From Streptomyces sp. YIM 121038 (GTDB lineage: Bacteria > Actinomycetota > Actinomycetes > Streptomycetales > Streptomycetaceae): DNA of 64,000 nucleotides. The notes beneath the pieces were generated by a model, which did no database searches, was not told the origin of the DNA, and saw only the letters and a list, made by a program, of their open reading frames with translations. The stretch lies in the NCBI RefSeq assembly GCF_006088715.1, contig NZ_CP030771.1, forward strand, positions 9,856,001-9,920,000, given 5' to 3'. Below, in pieces: positions 36,359 through 44,816 of this stretch. The position numbers and the translations under genes were made by a program. Position 1 is the first letter of the stretch. Every line of letters begins with the position of its first letter.

Positions 36359-37362
36359 GCGGGAGGGCCGCCGAGGTGACCACCGCGACGCGGGTGGCGG
36401 AGTGGGACTTCGGCGCCTACCCCTACGGCCTGGAGCCGCTCCACCTGCCCGAGCCGGACGGCCTCGACCGGGACGGCCCGGACCCCGCCGCCGACGCCGC
36501 CCTGGAGCACGCCGCGCGCAGGCTCGGACACGCCACGGCGTGGCTGTCGCAGGAGGAGATCCACCTCGCCGACCGCGACACCCTCGACGACGTGTTCTGG
36601 TTCCGGTGGATCACCGGGCACCAGATCTCGTTCCTGCTGTGGCACCTGATGGCGCGGGTCCTTGCCCGCCTGCCGGAGGCGGAGCCGGGGCCATCGCCAT
36701 CGCCGGGGCCGGATTCGCCCCGCACCGGTGCCGAACTGCTCGCGGGGCTCGCCGAGGGGTACAACGCCATGATGCTGTACACCAGTTCCTGCACCCGTGA
36801 CAGCTACGAGCGGGTCATCCGCCCGGCGATGCACCGCCACCACCACGGCTTCAGCGGGAGCTGGGCACCGGACTACCGCCCGGTGCGCCGCCTCTTCCAC
36901 GGCCGGGTCCCCGGCACCGCCGACGGCCTCGGGAACCCCCAGCTGGAGGAGGCGCTGCGGGTCAACCACGTCGTGCACGGCGCCGTGGCGGCCCGCCTGG
37001 TGCCCGGCAGCGAGTCCCTGCTCCAGCAGTCCGTCGGGGAGATGCGCCTCCAGGACCGGGCGGTGCGCTCGATCTTCTACGACCACTTCTTCCTGACGGT
37101 CCGCCGCCCCGTCGCCGAGCGGCAGGTGCTCGACCAGCTCCTTCGCCGGCTGCGCGCCGCGCTGATCGACGTGTCCCTCAACGGCCTGTACCCGTACGGC
37201 GAGCAGACCTTCGAAGGGCTGCCGCCCACGTACCGCACCCCGTTCATCGGAGAGTGCGAGCACCGCTTCCCGAGCATCACCGCCCGTACCGCGCAACTCA
37301 CCTGCGGCTTCGCGGGACCGTCGAGCGCGGGCCGCCACACGGAGGGGGAGGACCACCAGTGA
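36355..37362 (+). CDS. LmbB2/HrmE-like putative L-tyrosine 3-hydroxylase
   Basis: A 335-residue, largely helical protein without recognisable cofactor motif of the common oxygenase families. GHATAWLSQEEIHLADRDTL, FWFRWITGHQISFLLWHL, MMLYTSSCTRDSYERVIRP and HRHHHGFSGSWAPDYRPVR are its striking stretches. They fit my recollection of LmbB2-type haem-dependent tyrosine hydroxylases of the tryptophan 2,3-dioxygenase superfamily (histidine-bound haem). The pairing with an LmbB1-like dioxygenase supports L-tyrosine to L-DOPA. GTG 36355 overlaps the previous stop; GTG 36376 is an alternative. If the family call is wrong, it is an unassigned His-rich protein. Confidence 0.6.
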   Translation: MSGRAAEVTTATRVAEWDFGAYPYGLEPLHLPEPDGLDRDGPDPAADAALEHAARRLGHATAWLSQEEIHLADRDTLDDVFWFRWITGHQISFLLWHLMARVLARLPEAEPGPSPSPGPDSPRTGAELLAGLAEGYNAMMLYTSSCTRDSYERVIRPAMHRHHHGFSGSWAPDYRPVRRLFHGRVPGTADGLGNPQLEEALRVNHVVHGAVAARLVPGSESLLQQSVGEMRLQDRAVRSIFYDHFFLTVRRPVAERQVLDQLLRRLRAALIDVSLNGLYPYGEQTFEGLPPTYRTPFIGECEHRFPSITARTAQLTCGFAGPSSAGRHTEGEDHQ

Positions 37363-39770
37363 CAACCCACCGACCGGCCGTGCGGCTGGCCCTGCCGCCG
37401 GACCTCATGGCCCGGGCCGCGGCCCTCGCGCGGAAGGACGGCGCTACGGCGGAGACGGTCCTCGCCGCGGCGGTGGCCGCGACGCTGTTCCGCTATGACC
37501 GCGTCGAGGAGCGCCGACTGATCACCGGCGGTACGCCGTCGGCGGTGCGGGTGACGGACGCGGTGCGCTTCACCGACCTCGTGGCACAGGTCCACGCCGC
37601 GTCACCAGCGCCGCCCGCCCCGGCCACGCCGTCCGCCTCGCTCGCTCCCACCGCTCCGTCCGCCCCGCCCGTCAAGGCCACGCCGAGCGCCCCGGACGGA
37701 CAGGACGCCGTACACGTCGTACTGGCCACACCGCCCGGAGCCGACGAGGCCACGGCGGAGATCGCCGCGCCCGACGGGCGGTGGACCCCGGCCGCCCTGG
37801 AAGCCCTGCTGCGCCACGCCCTGGCCGAGCCCGCCACCCGCGTCGGCTCGCTGCGCCTGCTGAGCGCCGAGCAGGCCGCGGCCCGGATCGCGGCGACGGA
37901 CGCCGCGGCGACCGCCGCCCCCGCGCCGCACCCGCTGCACCGCCCCTTCGAGGAGCAGGCCGCCCGCCACCCGGAGCGCGTCGCGCTGCTCACCGCCGAC
38001 GAGACCGTGACCTACGGCGAACTCGACGCCCGCGCCCAGCGGTTCGCCGACCGGCTCACCGCCCTGGGCGCGGGACCCGAGCGGCCGGTCGCCCTCCACC
38101 TGCGCCGCTCGACGGAACTGGTCGTGGCCCTGCTCGCCGTCCTCAAGTGCGGCGCGCCCTTCGTCCCCCTCGACGACCGGATGCCGCCCGAACGCGTCCG
38201 GACCGTGCTGAGCTCGGCCCGCGCCCGGCTGGTGGTCTGCGCACCGGGCACCCGCGCCGTCGACGGCCTGGACATCCCGTGCGTGAGCGAGCACCCGGAC
38301 GACGACACCGCCGAACGCGGCACGGCCCGCACCCCCGTGCATCCGCACCACGCCGCGTTCATCTACTTCACCTCCGGCTCCACCGGCGTCCCCAAGGGCG
38401 TGGTCACGGACCACACGTGCGCCGCGATCCGCGTCGACTGGACGGCCGAGTACTACGGCCTGGGGCCCGGCACGGTCACCCTGCACAAGACGCCGCTCAT
38501 CTTCGACGTCGCGGTCATCGAGATCCTCGCGCCGCTGTCGGCCGGTGGCTCGGTGCGCCTGGCGGAGCCGCACGGCGAGGGGGACGTCGCCCACCTCGTC
38601 GATCTGCTCACCCGCGGCGAGGTGACGTTCGTGCACTTCGTGCCGTCCATGCTCAAGGTGTTCCTCGACGAGGCCGGGGACGCGAAGTTCCCCGGCGTGC
38701 GCTGGGTGCAGACCTCGGGCGAGGCCCTGCCGACCCGGCTCCTCGACGGGGTGCGGCAGCGGTTCGGCGACGCCGAGATCCACTCGGCGTACGGCCAGAG
38801 CGAGACGTGCGAGCTCGCCGTCTGGGCGGGCCGGCGGCCGCACCTGGACACCGGGGTGCCGCCGCACGCCGCCCACGTACCGGTGGGCCGCCAGGTCGGC
38901 CTGTACCGGCCGTACGTGCTCGACGAGGCGCTCCAGCCGGTGCCGGACGGCGTCCCCGGGGAGATCTGCGTCGCCGGGGTGGGCGGCCTCGCCCGCGGCT
39001 ACCACCACCAGCCCGCGCTGACCGCCGAGCGCTTCGTCCCGCACCCCTACGCCCTCGAACCCGGCGAACGCCTCTACCGGACCGGGGACCTCGGCGCGCA
39101 CGCCCCCGACGGACAGATCCTCTTCCTGGGCCGCGCCGACACCCAGACCAAGATCCGCGGCGCCCGGGTCGAACCCGCCGAGGTCGAGGCGGTCCTGGCC
39201 GAAGGACCCGGCGTGCGGGACTGCGCGGTCCTGGTGCGCCCCGACGAGCAGGGCGACGCCGCCCTGGTCGGCTACGTCGTCGGCACGGACGTGGACATCG
39301 AGGAGCTGGCCCGGTGGGCGGCCGAGCGCCTCACCAGCCACCTGCTGCCCCAGGTCTACGTCCGCATGCCGGCCCTGCCCTACACCGCCTCCGGGAAACT
39401 GGACCGCACCGCGCTGCCCGCGCCGACCGCCGAGGACAGGGCGGCCCGCGGCGAGGGCGAGCAGGCGCGGTCGCACCTGGAGGCCGAACTGTGCCGCCTG
39501 TGGAGCCGCGTCCTCGCACTGCCCGACGTCGGGCCCACGGACAACTTCTTCTCCCTGGGCGGCAATTCGCTGAAGGTCGCCCAGGTGATGGTCAGGATCT
39601 CCGCCCTGTTCGGCATCCGCGTCCCCGTCGCCGCGTTCTTCGAGGACCCGACGGTACGCGGCCTGGCCGCCCTCATCGAACGGACCCTGGGCGAGCTCGT
39701 CGGCTCGATGTCCGAGCAGGAGGCCGCCGAGCGCATCGAGGCACTCAACGCACGCGGCTCGGGAGGCTGA
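37359..39770 (+). CDS. NRPS: truncated C domain-A-T
   Basis: An 803-residue synthetase. The first 190 residues resemble only the C-terminal half of a condensation domain (LPPDLMARAAALARKDGATA, FRYDRVEERRLITGG) with no HHxxxDG. The A domain (about 200-690) has FIYFTSGSTGVPKGVV, IFDVAVIEIL, SAYGQSETCEL, YRTGDLGAH and TASGKLDRT. The carrier (about 705-780) has FFSLGGNSLKVAQ. Hand-read pocket residues D-V-I-H-Q-S-A-E-L-K match no code I know, which suggests an unusual amino acid. GTG 37359 overlaps the upstream stop (GTGA). It may be the loading module for the C-A-T-TE protein that follows, 1 nt downstream. Confidence 0.88.
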   Translation: MTTHRPAVRLALPPDLMARAAALARKDGATAETVLAAAVAATLFRYDRVEERRLITGGTPSAVRVTDAVRFTDLVAQVHAASPAPPAPATPSASLAPTAPSAPPVKATPSAPDGQDAVHVVLATPPGADEATAEIAAPDGRWTPAALEALLRHALAEPATRVGSLRLLSAEQAAARIAATDAAATAAPAPHPLHRPFEEQAARHPERVALLTADETVTYGELDARAQRFADRLTALGAGPERPVALHLRRSTELVVALLAVLKCGAPFVPLDDRMPPERVRTVLSSARARLVVCAPGTRAVDGLDIPCVSEHPDDDTAERGTARTPVHPHHAAFIYFTSGSTGVPKGVVTDHTCAAIRVDWTAEYYGLGPGTVTLHKTPLIFDVAVIEILAPLSAGGSVRLAEPHGEGDVAHLVDLLTRGEVTFVHFVPSMLKVFLDEAGDAKFPGVRWVQTSGEALPTRLLDGVRQRFGDAEIHSAYGQSETCELAVWAGRRPHLDTGVPPHAAHVPVGRQVGLYRPYVLDEALQPVPDGVPGEICVAGVGGLARGYHHQPALTAERFVPHPYALEPGERLYRTGDLGAHAPDGQILFLGRADTQTKIRGARVEPAEVEAVLAEGPGVRDCAVLVRPDEQGDAALVGYVVGTDVDIEELARWAAERLTSHLLPQVYVRMPALPYTASGKLDRTALPAPTAEDRAARGEGEQARSHLEAELCRLWSRVLALPDVGPTDNFFSLGGNSLKVAQVMVRISALFGIRVPVAAFFEDPTVRGLAALIERTLGELVGSMSEQEAAERIEALNARGSGG

Positions 39771-39771
39771 G

Positions 39772-42700
39772 ATGGACAGGACGACCGACGCCCGGCACGA
39801 ACTGATCAGGCGACTGCTCAGCCAGAGCGTCACCACCACCCGCCACCTGGCCATCCCCGCGCACCGGCCCGGCACGGGCGTGCCGCTCACCCCCGCCCAG
39901 GCGGGCATCTGGTTCTTCACCCAGCTCTTCCCCGACAGCACCGAGTACAACTGCTTCGACAACCTGCGCATCCCCTGGGCCTGCACCGAGGCCGACCTGC
40001 GCCGCGCCCTGCGCACCCTGGTCGAGCGGCACGACGCGCTGCGGCTGCGGATCACCGTCGAGGACGGCGAGGCCCGCCAGTACGACCGGCCGCCGTTCGA
40101 CCCCGACGTGGACTGGCACGACCTGCGCGCACTGCCCGCCGAGGACGCCGAGCGCCGCGCCGAGGAGATCGCCAACGCCAGTGCCCAGGTGCCGCTGCGC
40201 GTCGACCGGCCGCCCCTGTTCCGCGTCTCGGCCGTCGCCCTGCCCGGCGACGCCGTGCTGCTGGTGTTCGTCGTCCACCACATCGTCAACGACTACGCCT
40301 CCATGTCGACGTACATGGAGGAGCTGAGCGCCCTGCTGGCGGGCGCGCCGCTCGGGCCGCCGCCGGACGTCGGCTTCCTCGACTACGCGGCCTGGCTCGA
40401 CGACACCGCCGACAAGGACCGCGCCGTCGTCGAACTCGCCTACTGGAAGGACAAGCTCGGCGGCGACCTGGCCGTCCTCGACCTGCCCGCCGACCGGCCG
40501 CGCGGCGACGAGCCGAGCCGCAGCGGCCACTCCGTCGCCGTCGACCTGCCGCCCGGTCTGGTCGGTGCCCTGAAGGACCTGGCCACGCGCAACGGCACCA
40601 CGCTGTTCGTCGTGCTGCTCGCCGCCTACAAGGTGTTCCTGATGCGGCTGACCGCGCAGCGCGACACCGTCGTCGGCACCGCCCTCAGCGGCCGGGACCA
40701 CCCCGACGCCGAGCGGATCGCCGGATGCTTCGTGAAGTCGGTGGCGCTGCGCACCGACGTGGTCGCCGCCGCGTCGTTCCACGACGTCATCCGCGCCGTG
40801 CACACCACCACCGCCGAGGCCCAGGACCACCAGACGGTGCCCTTCGAACGGATCGTGGACGCCCTGGGCACCCCGCGCCGCCTCACCACCCACCCCGTCT
40901 TCCAGACCTTCTTCGGCTTCCAGAGCGACGAACGGCTCCAGTTGCGCGGCGCGCAGATGAACCCGCTCAAGCTCCTGGAGTACGGCACCGCCAAGTGGGA
41001 GCTGTCGGCGACCCTGTCGGAGACGCCCCAGGGCGTCAGCGGCGTCATGGAGTGCTCTGCGGCCCTCTTCGACGCCACGACCCTCGACCGGTTCCGCGAC
41101 ATCTGGCTGCACCTGAGCACCGCACTCGCAGCGGACCCCGACGCGGCCGTCGGCACCCACCCGCTGGTCACCGACGCGGAGCGGCAGCGGATCCTGTACG
41201 GCCTCAACCCCCACAAGGCGCTCGACGTCCCGTACGCCACCCTGGCCGAGCCCTTCGAGCAGCAGGCCGCCCGCACCCCCGACGCCGTCGCCGTCGAGGT
41301 GGGCGAGCGGACCCTCACCTACCGTGAGTTCAACGCCTGGGCCAACCGCCTGGCGCGGGCGCTGCGCGGCCTGGGCGCCGGGCCCGGCACCCGGGTGGCG
41401 CTGTTCATGGACCGCGGCGTCCGCACGCTGGCGATGGTGTACGCCGTCGCCAAGAGCGGCGCGGCCTATGTGCCGCTTGACCCCCAACTGCCGGACGCCC
41501 GCCTTGCGTTCATGCTCCAGGACACCGCCCCGGAGCTCGTGGTCGCCGAGGCGGACGGCACCGGCCGGATGCCCGTCGGGACCTGGGCCGTGCACACCTT
41601 CGCGGATCTCGACACGGCCGCGGCGGGCGAGCCCGAGGGCGACCTCCCGGCCCAGGGCGACTGCCACAACGTCTCCCACCTGCTCTACACCTCGGGATCC
41701 ACCGGCAAGCCGAAGGCCGTCATCTGTCCGGTCGCCACCGCCGTCGCCGACATCCTGGAGATGCAGCGCCATCTGTCCTACCGGCCCGACGACGTGATGC
41801 TGTTCAAGACGTCCTACGGATTCGACACCTCGCTGTGGGAGATCCTGTGGCCGCTGTACGTGGGCGCCCGCGTCGTGGTGTGCCCGCCGGGCGCGGAGAG
41901 GGACCCGGAACAGCTGGTGGAGGTGGTCGAACGGCACGCGGTGACCACCGTGTACCTCACCCCGACCCTGCTGCAGGCGGTCGTCGACCACATCGAGGAC
42001 CCCGGGCGCTGGCGCGCCGTGCGCTATCTGCACACCGGTGGCGAAGTGGTGACCCCGGGCCTGCGCGACGCGTTCTACGCGAAGTTCGCCGCCCTCGGCA
42101 CCGAGCTGATCAACGGCTACGGGCCGACGGAGACCGCCTGCATGATCAGCACCCGCCTCGCCGACACCCCCGGCGACCCGGTCGTGCCCCTGGGCCGCCC
42201 CCACCGGCACTACCGGATGTACGTGCTGGACGAGGAGCTGAACGTGGTGCCGGTCAACGTGCCCGGCGAGGCGTACCTCAGCTCCCCGATCGGCATCAGC
42301 CACGGCTACCACCACCGCCCGGAACTGACCGCCGAGCGCTTCCTGCCCGACCCGTACGGCCCGCCGGGCAGCCGCATGTACCGCACCGGCGACCTGTGCT
42401 GCTACCGGCCGGACGGCACGGTGACCTTCCTGGAACGCCTGGACACCCAGGTCAAGATCCGGGGCAACCGCATCGAACTGGCCGAGGTGGAGGCGGTGCT
42501 TCGCCTCCACCCCGACGTCGCCGAATGCGTCGTGGTCACGGTGGGCGAGGGCGTCGACCGGGCGCTCGCCGCCTTCGTCCGCACCGCGCCGGGCGCCCGG
42601 TTCGACGCCGCGGCCCTGCTCGACCACGCGCGCGGCGCGCTCCCGCAGACCATGGTCCCCGCCGGCGTCCAGGCCGTCGAGGCCATCCCCGTCAACGTCA

Positions 42701-43767
42701 ACGGCAAGACCGACCGCAGGGCCCTGCAACGGGCCTGGCTCGGCGAGACGCTCCCGCGCACCACTCCCCGGGTGCCGCCCGAGGGCGAGGTGGAGCGCCA
42801 GCTCGCCCTCAGCTACGCGGAGGCGCTCGGCCTGCCCGAGGTGGGGGCGACCGACAGCTTCTTCGACCTGGGCGGTCACTCCCTGAAGATCTTCAAGCTG
42901 ATCGCGGTGTGCGCGCGCCGCCTCGGCGTGCGCCTGCGGGTGGCCGACGTGTTCGAGGCGCCGACGGTCCGGCGGCTCGCCGAGCGCCTCGACTTCACCC
43001 ACAGCGCCCCGGAGACCAGCCTGGTGCCCCTGGTGCCGCGCCCCGGCAGGCCCCTGGTCGTCTTCGTCCACGCCACGTCCGGGTCGGCGCTGCCCTTCCA
43101 CGCCGTCGCCCGGGCCTTGGGTGACGACTTCTCCGTCCTCGGCCTGCAGTCCCCGGACGGCGAGGCCGAGCACACGGTCGAGAGCCTCGCGGCCCGCTAC
43201 GTCGAGGCGGTCGACGGCGTGCGCGGGCTCAGCCCCGTGCTGCTCGCCGGATGGTCCATGGGCGGGTGCATCGCCCTGGAGATGGCCCGCGCGTGGCGCG
43301 AACGCGGCGAGGACGTCACCGGCACCGTCCTGCTGGACACCTGGGTGCCGCCCGACGGACGGCGCCTGCAGCCCGCCGAACGGGCCGCGGCGCGCGCCGC
43401 GCTCCTGGACCTGGACATCATCGCCACGGAGGGCCTGGACACGGCCATCGGCGACGAAGCGCCCGACGAACTGACCCGGCTGCGGCGGGCGATCGAGCGC
43501 AACCGCGGCGCGTACCTGGACTACACCCCGCACCCCTACGACGGCCCGGTGCACCTCCTGCGCGCCGCCGAGGCCGACGCCTCGCCCGACCCCTACGCCG
43601 CGCTGCGCCAAGGGCCCGACCACGGCTGGGGCGAGGTGCTCCCCGACGTGGTGACCCACACCGTGCCCGGCAACCACTTCACCCTGCTCGACGAGCGCCA
43701 CGCGCCCCGACTGGCCACCGCACTCACCGCGATCGCCGAGGCGGGCCTGAACTTCAGCGAGATCTGA
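39772..43767 (+). CDS. NRPS: C-A-T-TE termination module
   Basis: A 1331-residue synthetase. C domain (about 20-450): TPAQAGIWFFTQLFPDS, active site FVVHHIVNDYASM (Gly of HHxxxDG replaced by Tyr), TVPFERIVDAL. A domain (about 480-970): HLLYTSGSTGKPKAVI, GFDTSLWEIL, NGYGPTETACM, YRTGDLCCY, NVNGKTDRR. Carrier (about 1000-1065): FFDLGGHSLKIF. Thioesterase (about 1085-1331): GWSMGGCIALE nucleophile, DTWVPPD acid, VPGNHFTL His. Pocket residues read D-T-W-Y-H-G-G-C-M-K, no known code to me. ATG 39772 with GGGAGG upstream. It ends one assembly line by hydrolysis or cyclisation. Confidence 0.9.
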   Translation: MDRTTDARHELIRRLLSQSVTTTRHLAIPAHRPGTGVPLTPAQAGIWFFTQLFPDSTEYNCFDNLRIPWACTEADLRRALRTLVERHDALRLRITVEDGEARQYDRPPFDPDVDWHDLRALPAEDAERRAEEIANASAQVPLRVDRPPLFRVSAVALPGDAVLLVFVVHHIVNDYASMSTYMEELSALLAGAPLGPPPDVGFLDYAAWLDDTADKDRAVVELAYWKDKLGGDLAVLDLPADRPRGDEPSRSGHSVAVDLPPGLVGALKDLATRNGTTLFVVLLAAYKVFLMRLTAQRDTVVGTALSGRDHPDAERIAGCFVKSVALRTDVVAAASFHDVIRAVHTTTAEAQDHQTVPFERIVDALGTPRRLTTHPVFQTFFGFQSDERLQLRGAQMNPLKLLEYGTAKWELSATLSETPQGVSGVMECSAALFDATTLDRFRDIWLHLSTALAADPDAAVGTHPLVTDAERQRILYGLNPHKALDVPYATLAEPFEQQAARTPDAVAVEVGERTLTYREFNAWANRLARALRGLGAGPGTRVALFMDRGVRTLAMVYAVAKSGAAYVPLDPQLPDARLAFMLQDTAPELVVAEADGTGRMPVGTWAVHTFADLDTAAAGEPEGDLPAQGDCHNVSHLLYTSGSTGKPKAVICPVATAVADILEMQRHLSYRPDDVMLFKTSYGFDTSLWEILWPLYVGARVVVCPPGAERDPEQLVEVVERHAVTTVYLTPTLLQAVVDHIEDPGRWRAVRYLHTGGEVVTPGLRDAFYAKFAALGTELINGYGPTETACMISTRLADTPGDPVVPLGRPHRHYRMYVLDEELNVVPVNVPGEAYLSSPIGISHGYHHRPELTAERFLPDPYGPPGSRMYRTGDLCCYRPDGTVTFLERLDTQVKIRGNRIELAEVEAVLRLHPDVAECVVVTVGEGVDRALAAFVRTAPGARFDAAALLDHARGALPQTMVPAGVQAVEAIPVNVNGKTDRRALQRAWLGETLPRTTPRVPPEGEVERQLALSYAEALGLPEVGATDSFFDLGGHSLKIFKLIAVCARRLGVRLRVADVFEAPTVRRLAERLDFTHSAPETSLVPLVPRPGRPLVVFVHATSGSALPFHAVARALGDDFSVLGLQSPDGEAEHTVESLAARYVEAVDGVRGLSPVLLAGWSMGGCIALEMARAWRERGEDVTGTVLLDTWVPPDGRRLQPAERAAARAALLDLDIIATEGLDTAIGDEAPDELTRLRRAIERNRGAYLDYTPHPYDGPVHLLRAAEADASPDPYAALRQGPDHGWGEVLPDVVTHTVPGNHFTLLDERHAPRLATALTAIAEAGLNFSEI

Positions 43768-43911
43768 CCCCACCGGAACGACCACGCGCACACCTCACGC
43801 GCACGCCTCACGCGTGCACCCCATCCGCACGACTCACGCGCACGACCCGAGCACACGACCCCACGGCCGTGCCGTGCCAGGACCCGCGCCGGGCACGAGG
43901 AAGGAGCCGAA

Positions 43912-43992
43912 GTGAGCGACCTCAGGGCCACGTCCGCACGCCCGGGACACCGGGCCGCGACAGCACCCCGGCGGAGAGGGGCCCCGCGATGA
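43912..43992 (+). CDS. Possible 26-residue leader peptide before the thioesterase
   Basis: GTG 43912 has a strong GGAAGGAG 5 nt upstream; the frame encodes 26 residues (MSDLRATSARPG, then Arg/Ala-rich) and ends with TGA overlapping the ATG of the thioesterase gene (ATGA). The architecture suggests translational coupling, but the peptide has no family and could also be a remnant start. The 140 bp before it contain degenerate CTCACGCGCACG-type repeats. Confidence 0.35.
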   Translation: MSDLRATSARPGHRAATAPRRRGAPR

Positions 43993-44765
43993 CCACCCGC
44001 CTCGACCCGCGGCGGGCCGTGATCCGCCCCCTGCACCGGCCCGCCGCCCGGCGGACCCTGGTCTGCCTGGGCTTCTGCGGCGGCGGCACCGGCGCCTACC
44101 GCGGCTGGGGCCCCCTGCTCGACGAGGAGACGGACTTCGCGCTGGTGTGCTACCCCGGCCGGGAGGCCCGGTTCGCCGAGGACTTCGCCCCCGGCTGGGA
44201 GGAGCTGGCCGAGGACACCACCGAGGCGGTGCGCAGCGCCGCGGGCGAGCTGCCCTACGTCCTGTTCGGCCACAGCATGGGCGGCTGGATGGCGTACGAC
44301 GTGGCCACCCGCCTCGAACGCCGGGGCGGCCCGCTGCCGCAGACCCTCGTCGTGTCCTCCTGCAACGCCCCGTACCGCGGAGTCACCGAACGGGACCGCT
44401 TCCCGCGCGCCGAGGACGGCGACGAGGACCTGCTGCTCTGGATGCGCACCAGCGGATCACTGCCCGACTACGTGCTGGAGGACGCCGACCTGCGCCGCAT
44501 GGCGATCGACCTGATGCGGGCCGACGTACGGGTGCGCGACTCCTACCGGCCGACCAAGACCCGCACGAGCGTGGACGTGCAGGTCCTGTACGGCGCGGAC
44601 GACCCCGTCATCGAACCGGAAGCCGACCGGCAGTGGGCCGAGGCGACGAGCGGGACCCTGCGCGCCGACCGGCTGCCCGGCGGCCACTTCTACACCCCGG
44701 CGGTCTGGGAGGCGCTGCCCACGCACTTCGCGGCGCTGACCGCACACCGGCCGACGCCGGGCTGA
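43989..44765 (+). CDS. Type II thioesterase
   Basis: A 258-residue editing thioesterase of NRPS/PKS systems, which removes wrongly loaded acyl groups from carriers. CLGFCGGGTGAYRGWGPLL at the oxyanion region, nucleophile in VLFGHSMGGWMAYD, acid in LYGADDPVIEP and His in LPGGHFYTP. GGAGAGG precedes ATG 43989. Co-directional with the NRPS genes. Confidence 0.92.
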   Translation: MTTRLDPRRAVIRPLHRPAARRTLVCLGFCGGGTGAYRGWGPLLDEETDFALVCYPGREARFAEDFAPGWEELAEDTTEAVRSAAGELPYVLFGHSMGGWMAYDVATRLERRGGPLPQTLVVSSCNAPYRGVTERDRFPRAEDGDEDLLLWMRTSGSLPDYVLEDADLRRMAIDLMRADVRVRDSYRPTKTRTSVDVQVLYGADDPVIEPEADRQWAEATSGTLRADRLPGGHFYTPAVWEALPTHFAALTAHRPTPG

Positions 44766-44816
44766 CCGCCCGGCACCAGGACCGGGCCGAACCGCCCTTC
44801 ACAAGGAGAGGCAATC

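Noticed and set aside
39745..43791. A 1348-codon open frame on the minus strand
   Set aside because: It is antisense to the C-A-T-TE NRPS gene, with no domain and the wrong codon bias.
43768..43911. CTCACGCGCACG-like repeats taken as a possible CRISPR or phage element
   Set aside because: Units are short, imperfect and not separated by unique spacers; it is simple low-complexity DNA.
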